64,000 nucleotides of DNA from CAITWD01 sp963842065 (GTDB lineage: Bacteria > Actinomycetota > Thermoleophilia > Miltoncostaeales > Miltoncostaeaceae), in assembly GCA_963842065.1 (NCBI GenBank), contig CAWJEW010000008.1:1-64000 (forward strand). Direction: 5' to 3'. Under the pieces are notes generated by a model. It had not been told where the DNA came from and did not search any database. It was given only the letters and a program-made list of their open reading frames with translations. The position numbers and the translations under genes are program-made. Shown piece after piece: positions 47,841 through 56,447 of the stretch (its first letter is position 1; each line of letters begins with the position of its first letter).

Positions 47841-48092
47841 CTAGAGCCGGCGGTACACCTCCCGGCGGTGGGCGATCCGTGCCACGGCCACGAGCCGCTC
47901 ATCGTCATCGATGACGTAGACGATGCGCCAGTCGCCCACGCGCACCCGGTATAGATCTGGCCTCCCCATGATCCGTGCGGCGCCGGGCGGCCGCGGCTCC
48001 GTGGCCAGCGCGTCGATGGACCGCGTGACGCGGGCCTGGAGGGGGCCGCGCAGGCGCTCGTAGGCGCGGGCGGCGACCGGGTGCAGCTCCAC
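47841..48092 (-). CDS. RelE/ParE-family toxin
   Basis: This 84-residue protein matches the RelE core: VELHPVAARAYERLRGPLQARV, RPPGAARIMGRPDLYRVRVGDWRIVYVID, and the C-terminal IAHRREVYRRL with the basic residues that contact mRNA in RelE. Its GTG start at 48092 lies 18 bases after the antitoxin stop. The pair is a standard type II toxin-antitoxin module inside the element and may stabilise it. Confidence 0.8.
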   Translation of the reverse strand: MELHPVAARAYERLRGPLQARVTRSIDALATEPRPPGAARIMGRPDLYRVRVGDWRIVYVIDDDERLVAVARIAHRREVYRRL

Positions 48093-48109
48093 CCGATAGG
48101 GGGTGCCCG

Positions 48110-48361
48110 CTACCGGCGCACCTGCTCCCACGGGATCAGCCGCTCGCGATCGGCGAGTGCCTGATCGCCGGCCGCGGCGTCTTGGAGATCCTCCAAGAGC
48201 GCCACGAGCGCCTCGTAGCTCTCCGCCGCCAGCAGCACCGCCGCCGTTCGGCCCCGCTTGGTCACGTACAGCGGCGGGGCGCCCTCCCGCAGGGCGTCCA
48301 GCTCGCGCCCCAGGTGGGAGCGCAGATCCTCGGTTGTCACTATTCTTGGCACTCCCCACAC
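48110..48361 (-). CDS. Phd/YefM-family antitoxin
   Basis: This approximately 83-residue protein has the N-terminal IVTTEDLRSHLGRELDALREG DNA-binding fold and RGRTAAVLLAAESYEAL, typical of YefM/Phd. The C-terminal tail (RERLIPWEQVRR) should wrap the toxin. GTG at 48361, 48352 or 48340 can start it. It is upstream of the toxin and the palindromes at 48387-48432 lie just before it. Confidence 0.8.
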   Translation of the reverse strand: MWGVPRIVTTEDLRSHLGRELDALREGAPPLYVTKRGRTAAVLLAAESYEALVALLEDLQDAAAGDQALADRERLIPWEQVRR

Positions 48362-48386
48362 AACCTCCGGTGGCGATTCTCGGGCC

Positions 48387-48432
48387 CCTCCGGTCTCGAC
48401 CGGAGGTACTACGAACCACTAGGTTCGTAGTA
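48387..48432. promoter_or_regulatory. two abutting palindromes upstream of the antitoxin
   Basis: CCTCCGGTC and GACCGGAGG have a 2-base spacer (48387-48406). They are followed at once by TACTACGAACC and GGTTCGTAGTA with a 4-base loop (48407-48432), both perfect. They lie 26-71 bases upstream of the antitoxin start and are plausible operators for autorepression. Confidence 0.5.
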
Positions 48433-48468
48433 AGGCTAGCAGGAACTCGCTCGGCGAACCGACGCGCG

Positions 48469-48515
48469 TTTCGTCCCGGAATTGTGGTCCAGACCGGGCG
48501 CCGATCGCGACGAAA
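48469..48515. repeat. stem-loop repeat R1, copy a
   Basis: TTTCGTC and GACGAAA are terminal inverted repeats. An inner pair CCCGG/CCGGG surrounds AATTGTGGTCCAGA. A close copy lies at 49417-49463, with about 57 of 62 bases alike including a few flanking bases. Confidence 0.6.
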
Positions 48516-48536
48516 TAGAGGCCCGTCGACACGGCG

Positions 48537-48589
48537 CCCTTTCGTGTCGCTGCCGTAGCTCGGGGGCCCCCGCTCGCGACACGAAAGGG
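48537..48589. repeat. stem-loop repeat R2, copy a
   Basis: CCCTTTCGTGTCGC and GCGACACGAAAGGG are perfect 14-base arms. The loop contains a GGGGGCCCCC core. The first 20 bases recur at 49855. Confidence 0.6.
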
Positions 48590-48936
48590 ACCCCCGGAGC
48601 CCCGCCCGCGTCGGCCGGATCTCGCCGCCGCCGGCTGGATCGTCACCTACCCACGCAGTCCGGTCATCGAGATTCGGCCGGCCGACGAAGCCGCTGAATC
48701 TCAACCAGCCGAGTGAGGCCAGCCGGAGTTGGCCGGAATGCGCGACGCCGGTCCGCGGCGTAGGTGATACGCATCGAACCGGCCTCCTTTACGCGTCGGC
48801 GCCGCCCGCGTCACCCCCGCGCGGTGTCCCGGAACATCGGCGCATGCCTTAATCGCTCTTTTGCGGATCTGCAACAACGGGCATCCTGAACCGGGCTACG
48901 TTCGAGCGGAGTACCCCCCACGAAGGAAGGGAATCC
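48590..48936. other. intergenic stretch, nothing recognised
   Basis: No conserved gene is visible between the R2 repeat and the gene at 48937. Confidence 0.35.
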
Positions 48937-49326
48937 ATGCAGCGTTTCTCCTACACGCCACACGGTCGGTCCGATGGCGCGGCCACCCTCGGCGATCCGC
49001 TCGCCCCGGTCATCGACCTCCTCGATGAGGCCCACCGCGAACTGACGGTCCCGGACCTGGCCGCGGTGCTACTCGAGGTCGACCAGCTGGCCGCGGTGCT
49101 CGGCGCCTCGCGAGTGCCATCACTTGGTCCCGATCAGGCCATGACCGGCTCGGACCCCGGGCTCACGGCCGCCGGCCGAGCATACCGGTCGATGGCCGCG
49201 GAGCGGTTTTGCGAGTGCATCGGCGGGCCACGCCGCCCCGGGGAGCTGACCGACCTGGGGACCCGGCTGGAGGCCTACATCGAGGAGGTCGCGGCCAGGC
49301 CGACGGGGAGCGCCATCCCGGCCTAA
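48937..49326 (+). CDS. hypothetical protein of the integrative element
   Basis: The 129-residue protein has a good ribosome site (GAAGGAAGG) before ATG 48937. It is acidic and mainly helical (VIDLLDEAHRELTVPDLAAV, LEVDQLAAVLGA, LTDLGTRLEAYIEEVAA). No family was recognised. Codon use is like neighbouring element genes, so it is probably real. Confidence 0.55.
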   Translation: MQRFSYTPHGRSDGAATLGDPLAPVIDLLDEAHRELTVPDLAAVLLEVDQLAAVLGASRVPSLGPDQAMTGSDPGLTAAGRAYRSMAAERFCECIGGPRRPGELTDLGTRLEAYIEEVAARPTGSAIPA

Positions 49327-49416
49327 GCGCCCGATCCCGGCGGTCGCAAGCGCGGCAAGATCGCAGCCTCGCCGCCGCGGGGGTCCCCCTGCCGGCGCGC
49401 GTCGAACCGGCGCGCG

Positions 49417-49463
49417 TTTCGTCGCGGAATTGTGGCCCAAACCGGGCGCCGATCGCTACGAAA
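49417..49463. repeat. stem-loop repeat R1, copy b
   Basis: TTTCGTCGC and GCTACGAAA are terminal arms with one mismatch. The centre AATTGTGG and the CCGGGCGCCGATCGC segment match copy a. Confidence 0.6.
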
Positions 49464-49487
49464 CGACGGCGCCCGTGCGATCCTCGA

Positions 49488-49799
49488 TCACCGCCTTGAG
49501 GAAGGCCCGTGCAGCACCTCGACCACGCGCGCCCGGCACCCCGGGCAGGGCACGCCGGTTGGGGTGCCGTGCTCGCAGACGATGAGCAGGCGCATCTCGC
49601 CAAGCAGGGCCTCGGCCGTCTCGAAGTTCGTCGCGAGCGTCTCGCCGTCACGCTCGTGGGCCTGCGGATCGCCCGCCCACCAGGGAGGAAGCCACATCCA
49701 GCGATGCCTCCAGTGGTCGAAGATCGGTGGCCTGATTGGATGCAGGGGCTCGGCCAGGAGCCCCAAGATGTCGCCGCAGGTGGCGCGCTCAGAGGCCAT
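49488..49799 (-). CDS. small Cys/His-containing protein of unknown function
   Basis: This 103-residue protein has a Trp-rich middle (HWRHRWMWLPPWWAG), a helical ETAEALLGEMRLL and a C-terminal CEHGTPTGVPCPGCRA that could bind zinc. It was not recognised. The last residues overlap no other gene. Confidence 0.5.
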   Translation of the reverse strand: MASERATCGDILGLLAEPLHPIRPPIFDHWRHRWMWLPPWWAGDPQAHERDGETLATNFETAEALLGEMRLLIVCEHGTPTGVPCPGCRARVVEVLHGPSSRR

Positions 49800-49854
49800 G
49801 GCGTCTCATCGTAAAGGACTCGCGCAGGTAGCTCTCTGCGCCCCTCTGCGTCGC

Positions 49855-49906
49855 CCTTTCGTGTCGCTGCCGTGCCTTACGGGGAGCGTCGCCGCGACAC
49901 GAAAGG
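49855..49906. repeat. stem-loop repeat R2, copy b
   Basis: CCTTTCGTGTCGC and GCGACACGAAAGG are perfect 13-base arms. The first 20 bases (CCCTTTCGTGTCGCTGCCGT) equal copy a; the loop differs. Confidence 0.6.
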
Positions 49907-49984
49907 TGGCACCGAGGTCATCCATCACGAGGGGGGTTGTTTACGGGGTGGGTTTCTCCCCGGCCGGCGGGACGGCGCCCAGGT

Positions 49985-51055
<1,071 letters not shown>

Positions 51056-51136
51056 CTGGACCAAGTATGGCTCGGCGGCCCGCCGGGGCGGGACGGGTTC
51101 CACGCCGCACCCCCCTACGGGTCGACCCCTCGGCGT

Positions 51137-51357
51137 GGAGAGCGGAGACCTCGTGATTTGCAGGGGCTCTTCGCGCTCTTCGCGGACCTGATGTCCACGT
51201 GGACATCAGCTGATGTCCACGTACCCCCCGGGGGGTACGTGTCCTTTTGGCGATTTGCAGGGACTCTCCGCTCTCCGCTCGCGGGTCTCCGCTCTCCGCG
51301 GAGAGCGGAGACCTCGTCATTAGCAGGCACTCTCCGCCCTCCGCGGAGAGCGGAGAG
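51137..51357. repeat. cluster of perfect palindromes and direct repeats
   Basis: Four palindromes lie in 170 bases: 51188-51209 (arm CTGATGTCCAC), 51218-51241 (arm CACGTACCCCCC), 51284-51313 (arm GGTCTCCGCTCTCCG) and 51330-51357 (arm CTCTCCGCCCTCCG, one mismatch). A 28-base unit at 51137-51164 repeats at 51300-51327 with two differences, and CTGATGTCCACGT occurs twice. The cluster fills the space between the sigma gene and the divergent gene at 51373. Confidence 0.75.
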
Positions 51358-51372
51358 GTACGATTGGCGACG

Positions 51373-52035
51373 ATGAGCCACGCTTTCCCACCAAGGTCGG
51401 AGGACATCGCCACGCCGGCCCGGCGCCCCAGCGCGGACCGGTTGCTCGATGCGCTCGCCGAAGCCGGCGGCGGCCCGCAGCGGCCGGGAGACCTGGGGGC
51501 AGTCGCGCGCGTCGGGCACACCGCGCAGGCCGAGGGCCTCGGCGAGCTGCGCCGCGACGGACTCATCGAGGGGCCGATCCACGAGGTCTCGCTGACCGCG
51601 GCCGGCTGGGAGCTCGCGCGCCGCCGGCAGGGGCTTGGAGGCGACGATCCGGGACCTGCGGAGCCGCTTCCGGCGCCTCGAGGGGATGCGCCGGCCGTGC
51701 CCGTCAGCGCCGAGCTGGCCCCGACGCCGGCCGCAGACGACGCCTCTCCGAAGGACCCTGAGGCGCAAGACCCGGCACCCGTGGCGCCCCGGAACGCCTC
51801 GGACGACGGCGCCTCCGATGCCTGGGGCTGGCTGTTCGTCATCACCGTACCCGCCGCGGTGATCTTGTGGCTTCGTTCGCGTGGGAGAGCAGCCGGCGCC
51901 CTGAGGCCCGTCCTCGCGGAGGACCTATCTGCGGCCGAGGGCGCCGCGCCGGCACCGGCCTCCCTCCAGGTGCCCAGACCGACCGGCGTCCCCGACTATG
52001 TGTTGCAGGCGCAGCGGCGTCTGGACGGCCGCTAG
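51373..52035 (+). CDS. winged-helix protein with C-terminal membrane anchor
   Basis: The 220-residue protein begins with a winged-helix-like domain: SADRLLDALAEAGG, LGELRRDGLIEG and HEVSLTAAGWELARRR (residues about 20-80). A Pro/Ala/Asp-rich linker (80-140) leads to one membrane span (WGWLFVITVPAAVILWL) and a short outer or inner tail. A DNA-binding domain tied to the membrane is reminiscent of ToxR/CadC-like sensors, although no family match is claimed. It is divergent from the sigma factor. Confidence 0.6.
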   Translation: MSHAFPPRSEDIATPARRPSADRLLDALAEAGGGPQRPGDLGAVARVGHTAQAEGLGELRRDGLIEGPIHEVSLTAAGWELARRRQGLGGDDPGPAEPLPAPRGDAPAVPVSAELAPTPAADDASPKDPEAQDPAPVAPRNASDDGASDAWGWLFVITVPAAVILWLRSRGRAAGALRPVLAEDLSAAEGAAPAPASLQVPRPTGVPDYVLQAQRRLDGR

Positions 52036-52164
52036 CCCCCCGCTCGCATGGGGCACCGCGCCGACCGCCCCGTCGCTCGCGCACCCGGGCCTGGTTTCTG
52101 GTGCGCGACGAGGCCGGCCGCTCTCTCCTCTGCGCATTCGAGACAACATCGCCAGGGCGGTCGG

Positions 52165-52193
52165 AAAACCGGTCGAAACCGGTCAGACGGCGC
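52165..52193 (+). promoter_or_regulatory. tandem ACCGGT site, copy 1
   Basis: Two ACCGGT palindromes lie in phase as AAACCGGTC and GAAACCGGTC, about one helix turn apart, followed by AGACGGCGC. It matches the site at 54089-54116 and lies just past the 3' end of the multi-HTH gene. Confidence 0.5.
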
Positions 52194-52220
52194 TTGGAGA
52201 CCGTGATCTCGCCGGATGGT

Positions 52221-54077
52221 TCAGGCGCTCAGGACGACGGCGCGGACGGTCGCGGCGAGGGCCGCGCGCAACGGTTCCCTCCACTTGGGCGGCACCGGGA
52301 CCCGTCCCATCTCCCAGGCCGAGACCAGGCTCTTCGAGACCCGGGGGTCGAGCCGCCGGCCCAGCTGGGCCTGGCTGAGCTTGGCTTCCCGGCGCAGACG
52401 GCGCAGCTCAGACGCCGAGATCTCCGGCGGTGACTGAGGCGCCGGAGGCAACTCATCAAGCGCAGCCGCCAGTTCGGGCGACAGGTCACGGAGGCGCGCA
52501 TGCCACTTCCGAGGGATGGTCTCGCGACGGTTCTCCCAGTGACTCACGGTCCCGCCTGAGCGGTCCAACTGCTTCCCCAGCTCGGCCTGCGTCAGGCCGA
52601 GGGCGAGGCGCGCCTTGCGCAGGGCGGCGGCAACGTCGCCCTCATCCGTAATCGGTGGCGCGGGCCCGGGGTAGACGCGCGGGCGCGGGCCCGGACCCAG
52701 GTGGGCCTGATCGGACGCGATGGCGAGCCGGATCGCCGCACGCCCCACGCGCGAATCGGAAAAGAACCGGTGGGAGAGCTCCCTGCGCGTCATCGGCGGG
52801 TGAGCGGCGATGGCGGCGAGCACCTCAGGCACGCGCCCCTGGGCGCCCTTTCGCGGCCCGCCGGAGTGGGGCTTCTCCAGCTCCAGGGCCAATCGTACGG
52901 CCGGAGCGCGGGCGGGCGGCACGCCGTGGGTCAGCCAGTAGGCCACCCCAGTCTCGGTCACTCCGACGCGGTCAGCAAGGTCGGCGCGGGTCCAGTCCAG
53001 CCGCTCGAGCTCTCCCGACAGCCATGTTCCCGCCAGCCGCGCCTCCGCATCCGGCGGGCGCGGGCCGGGGTAGATGCCGCACCGCGTGCGTGCGATGCCA
53101 GCGGCGTTGAAATAGGGATCGTGCCGCTTATGCACGCGCTTTTCCTTCAGGGCGACCACGAGCGCTCTGTGGGCCAGCTTGCCGGCGGACGGTCGGGCGA
53201 CGGCCGGCGGCTGCGCGGCGTGGTGCAGCCGGGATAGGAGGACATCCCGCGAGAGGCCCTCTTTGCCCTCGACGATGCGCACAAGGGTCTCCACCAGCGC
53301 GGCGACGTGCTCCTCGGGTCTCGGGAGGGCTCTCATGACGTCCAGCTTGCGGCGCTCCTCCACGCGCGCGAGTGGCATCCCGTTCCTCTCCCAGGAGGCG
53401 AGCAGCATCGTCGAGATGCCAAGTGCCTCGGCGAGCTGGGCCTGGCTGCGGCGAAGCTCGACCCGCTTCTTCTTGAGATCAGCGCCCTCCAGCCGCTCTG
53501 GATCCGGCGTGGGAGGCTCGGCGCCGAGATAGAAGCCCGTGCGCGTGCGGCGCTGGTTGCCCGCGCTGACGTAGAAGGTCGGAGCCGCGTAGATCAGGCG
53601 GCGCTCGCGCGCGAGCGCGATGGCCTTGTCGATGTCGGCGCCGTAGGCCGCGAGGTCGGGATCCTGGCGCAGCTGCCAAGCCGCGAGACCGTCCTGGACC
53701 TCCAGTCGCTTAAGCAGCGCCGGCAGGCACAGCTCGGCCAGGCGCCGCGTGCGCGCGGCTACGATCTTCGGATCGGGTCCCGTCTTGTGTCGGCCCGCCG
53801 GCCCCGATCGCCGGTCGCCGACCAGGAAGAGACCCGGACGGGTGCGCGGGTCCCCATCCGCATTGACATAGGCGACGGGGCGGCGCTCGATCAGCCTCTT
53901 CTCGATGGCATAGGCGATGGCGTCGTCGACCGCCTTGGGCGCGACATGCGCCTGGCGCTTGATCTGCTTGCCGCTCAGGCCCGGCGTCCTCTCCACGATC
54001 CGCAGCAGACGCTCAAGAAACCGTGGCGGGGGGGGCAGACCACCCGGCGGTGGGGGACTTGGTGTGGAGGATGTCAT
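52221..54077 (-). CDS. multi-domain regulator of alternating winged-helix and XRE modules
   Basis: The 618-residue protein has at least eight DNA-binding-like units in tandem. Winged helices lie at about 20-88 and 115-187, XRE-type HTH at 200-235, winged helix at 258-340, HTH at 351-388, winged helix at 414-475, and two HTH at 482-522 and 556-597. Each winged unit ends in a similar wing (RTRPGLFL, RTRTGFYLG, RTRCGIYPGPRPP, RVYPGPAPP). The XRE units contain the usual SQAQLAEALGIS, TRADLADRVGVTETGVAYW, TQAELGKQLDRSGGTVSHWE and SQAQLGRRLDPRVSKSLVSAWE. The layout was not recognised as a known family. A tandem ACCGGT site lies 12 bases upstream of ATG 54077 and the gene is divergent from the helicase. 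Confidence 0.75.
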   Translation of the reverse strand: MTSSTPSPPPPGGLPPPPRFLERLLRIVERTPGLSGKQIKRQAHVAPKAVDDAIAYAIEKRLIERRPVAYVNADGDPRTRPGLFLVGDRRSGPAGRHKTGPDPKIVAARTRRLAELCLPALLKRLEVQDGLAAWQLRQDPDLAAYGADIDKAIALARERRLIYAAPTFYVSAGNQRRTRTGFYLGAEPPTPDPERLEGADLKKKRVELRRSQAQLAEALGISTMLLASWERNGMPLARVEERRKLDVMRALPRPEEHVAALVETLVRIVEGKEGLSRDVLLSRLHHAAQPPAVARPSAGKLAHRALVVALKEKRVHKRHDPYFNAAGIARTRCGIYPGPRPPDAEARLAGTWLSGELERLDWTRADLADRVGVTETGVAYWLTHGVPPARAPAVRLALELEKPHSGGPRKGAQGRVPEVLAAIAAHPPMTRRELSHRFFSDSRVGRAAIRLAIASDQAHLGPGPRPRVYPGPAPPITDEGDVAAALRKARLALGLTQAELGKQLDRSGGTVSHWENRRETIPRKWHARLRDLSPELAAALDELPPAPQSPPEISASELRRLRREAKLSQAQLGRRLDPRVSKSLVSAWEMGRVPVPPKWREPLRAALAATVRAVVLSA

Positions 54078-54088
54078 GCGTAATTAGG

Positions 54089-54116
54089 AAACCGGTCAAA
54101 ACCGGTCATATGGCGC
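54089..54116. promoter_or_regulatory. tandem ACCGGT site, copy 2 (between divergent genes)
   Basis: AAACCGGTCA and AAACCGGTCA follow directly, then TATGGCGC. The ACCGGT centres are 10 bases apart. It lies between the multi-HTH gene (start 54077) and the helicase gene (start 54353) and is a likely operator. Confidence 0.6.
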
Positions 54117-54352
54117 ATGGTGACTGCCTTTTCACGAGGCACCACGCATACTACCACGCGGCGTACTCGCGCCGAGCGCTGGATAGATTCCTCGGGTGCC
54201 TCTATTCTCGCCCCCGATGGCCGCCGCCGATCAACAAAGCGCCGTCCCGGCTCGCCCCGCATCGCGGCCCTGGACCCGGGATGGCGGGCTTGTGGGGGCA
54301 GGCTCGCCCCGATCCTTCAGCGTTGCCCAACATCTCAAAGGGAGGACTGCGC

Positions 54353-55918
54353 ATGGCTCTGAATAGACCAGCAAACGGACAGGATTGGAGCGACGCGGGC
54401 GCTCGCGTGATCGCGGTGACAATGCTCTCGCCGCGGGACCTGCGCGAGCGCATCGCCGAGGCCGTCGAGGTGAACGATCTGCCCGCGGGGCCGGCGCGCC
54501 GGTTCTGGGAGTGGATGATCGACCGCATCGACAGGGGCGAGGCCGCCGATGCCGAGGCGCTGCTCGGGTGCGCGAGCCTCCCCCAGCTCGAGGCCTTCGG
54601 GGGCCGCGCCAAGATCCTCGATCTCGCGGAACTCCCGGTGCTGGTGAGCTCGGCCCCGACCCATGTGCACCAGCTGCTCGAGCTGGCCGTCACCGAGGCG
54701 ATGTTTGCCGAGCTCAGTCGGCCGCAGGGTCCGCGCACCGCCCGGATGACCCGGCTCACCGAGCGCCTTGCCGGCATCCCCGCGCTGATGTCGGGCACGA
54801 CCGGCGGCCAGTGGATCAGCGTCTCCGACATCGAGGCGGAGGAGGTCTCGTGGCTGTGGCGGCACAGGATCCCGCTGGGCTCGCTGACCATCATCTGCGG
54901 GGACGCCGGCCTCGGGAAATCGCTCCTGACGATCGAGTTGGCGGCCCGCGTCTCGCGGGGCCAGATGCACGTGCTCCCCGGCCAGACGGACGCCGAGCGT
55001 GCCGAGCCGGCCACCGTCGGGATCATCACAACCGAGGACTCGCTTTCGGTCACGGTCCAGCCGCGCCTCGAGCAGGCGGGCGCCGACATGACGCGGGTGA
55101 AGATCTGGAGCGCCGGGGACGGCGAGGACCTGACCTTCCCGTCGGGAATCGGCCGCCTCAGGCAGTTCTGCGAGCGCGAGCGGCCGCGCCTGCTCATCCT
55201 CGACCCGCTGACCGGCGTGATCGACGCCGGCATCGATTCGCACAAAGACCAGGACATCCGCCGGGCCTTGAAGCCGCTCTATGGCCTGGCGGCCGAGATC
55301 GGCGCGTCCATCACCGGGATCTCGCACCTCAACAAGTCCACCGCGAGCGGACCGTGGAACTACCGGGTGATGGGCTCGGTGGGGATCGCCGCCGCGGCCC
55401 GCAGCGTCCTGTTCTTCACGCGCGACCCGCTGGAGCCCGAGGACTCGCCCGCGCGGATAGTGAGCCTGACCAAGTCCAACCTCGGGCCGCCGGCAAAGGT
55501 CGTCGAGCTGACGCTCGCCAAGCGCGCCGAGAGCCAGGTGCATCCGACTGTGGGCTGGCGGGGCGAGAGCGATCGCTCGATCGCATCGATCCTCACGACG
55601 ACCGAGGCGTCGAACGGGAAGGGGCGCGGGGGCTCCCTCGAGCAGGCCGAGGACTTCGTGCTCGGATACCTCGCGGACGGCGAGCGCGCTGCGCAGCCCG
55701 CGATCGACGCGGCCGAGAAGATGGGCATCACAGAGCGCACGCTCGAACGCGCCCGGAGGCGGATCGGCGTGCGATCGTTCCAGCAGCAGCGGGCGTGGTT
55801 TTGGGAGCTTCCCTCAGACCGCCAAAACTCAGACCGCCAAGTGATTGGCGGTCTGAGAAACCAGCCGGCACTTGGCGGTCTGGGCGGTCTGAGCCCACAC
55901 CAGGAGGTGCAGTCGTGA
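54353..55918 (+). CDS. RepA/AAA_25-type replicative helicase-like ATPase
   Basis: The 521-residue protein has an N-terminal helical part (ALLGCASLPQLEAFGGRAKI), a RecA-fold core with Walker A GDAGLGKSLLT (about residues 183-193), Walker B RLLILDPLTG, an ISHLNKS sensor region, and a C-terminal winged helix (LGYLADGERAAQPAIDAAEK, RTLERARRRIG). The pattern fits AAA_25 helicases of plasmids and integrative elements that start replication. ATG 54353 follows AAAGGGAGG. The last 25 codons contain one copy of the iteron-like repeat. Confidence 0.85.
   Translation: MALNRPANGQDWSDAGARVIAVTMLSPRDLRERIAEAVEVNDLPAGPARRFWEWMIDRIDRGEAADAEALLGCASLPQLEAFGGRAKILDLAELPVLVSSAPTHVHQLLELAVTEAMFAELSRPQGPRTARMTRLTERLAGIPALMSGTTGGQWISVSDIEAEEVSWLWRHRIPLGSLTIICGDAGLGKSLLTIELAARVSRGQMHVLPGQTDAERAEPATVGIITTEDSLSVTVQPRLEQAGADMTRVKIWSAGDGEDLTFPSGIGRLRQFCERERPRLLILDPLTGVIDAGIDSHKDQDIRRALKPLYGLAAEIGASITGISHLNKSTASGPWNYRVMGSVGIAAAARSVLFFTRDPLEPEDSPARIVSLTKSNLGPPAKVVELTLAKRAESQVHPTVGWRGESDRSIASILTTTEASNGKGRGGSLEQAEDFVLGYLADGERAAQPAIDAAEKMGITERTLERARRRIGVRSFQQQRAWFWELPSDRQNSDRQVIGGLRNQPALGGLGGLSPHQEVQS
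55815..55896 (+). repeat. iteron-like repeat block A
   Basis: Four units of CAGACCGCCAA or its complement TTGGCGGTCTG lie in this stretch. Two form a perfect 11-base inverted repeat around GTGA (55830-55855). The block recurs at 56009-56090. It overlaps the helicase gene 3' end. Confidence 0.7.
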
Positions 55919-56008
55919 CGGGCGCCCGCTGTCGCCCGCTCGGAAAAGTCCCGGGGTGCAGGCAGATCAGGAGAAGCGGTGCGGCTCTGGGCGATCGACC
56001 CAGCAGCG

Positions 56009-56090
56009 CAGACCGCCAAGAGTCAGACCGCCAAGTGATTGGCGGTCTGAGAAGCCAGACGGAATTTGGCGGCCGGGGCGGTCTGACTCC
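56009..56090 (+). repeat. iteron-like repeat block B
   Basis: Same order and spacing as block A, with the inverted pair at 56024-56049 around GTGA. Differences are limited to about a dozen bases in the linkers. Confidence 0.7.
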
Positions 56091-56132
56091 GCGCCTTCGA
56101 GCGCACCCCCGGACCGCGGCCCGGCGGTCGCG

Positions 56133-56447
56133 ATGAAGCGCCAGAGACTCAAGCCCGGCTTGAGGGTCCTGGCGGTCGTCCCGGACTCCTCCGCTCCACG
56201 CCTGACGCGCTCGGAGCGACTGGCGCTGGCCGTGCGCAACGCGGCCACCGCCGCGGGGCACTGCGCCTGCGGCGCACGAGCCGAGGGCGTGCCGGCGGAC
56301 CTGGTCCCCGGCGAGGTCTACCTGGCGGAGATGCGCCACGAGGATGACTGCCCGGCCGTCAGCGCGGCCGCGCGCCGGGCCGGCCGCAAGCTCGCCCGCA
56401 GGGCCCGCGCCGCCTCCATCCCAACTAGGGAGGACCCATGGCTGTGA
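56133..56447 (+). CDS. small putative zinc-binding protein
   Basis: The 104-residue basic protein contains HCACG and, further on, MRHEDDCPA, which could hold one zinc. ATG 56133 (MKRQRLKPGLRVLAVVPDSS) follows the iteron-like block. It overlaps the methylase start by 10 bases and is probably co-translated. Similar small Cys/His proteins are common in actinobacterial mobile elements; its function is unknown. Confidence 0.6.
   Translation: MKRQRLKPGLRVLAVVPDSSAPRLTRSERLALAVRNAATAAGHCACGARAEGVPADLVPGEVYLAEMRHEDDCPAVSAAARRAGRKLARRARAASIPTREDPWL

Noticed and set aside
54385..56136. A 583-residue frame overlapping the helicase
   Set aside because: No domain; the helicase frame has Walker motifs and a ribosome site.
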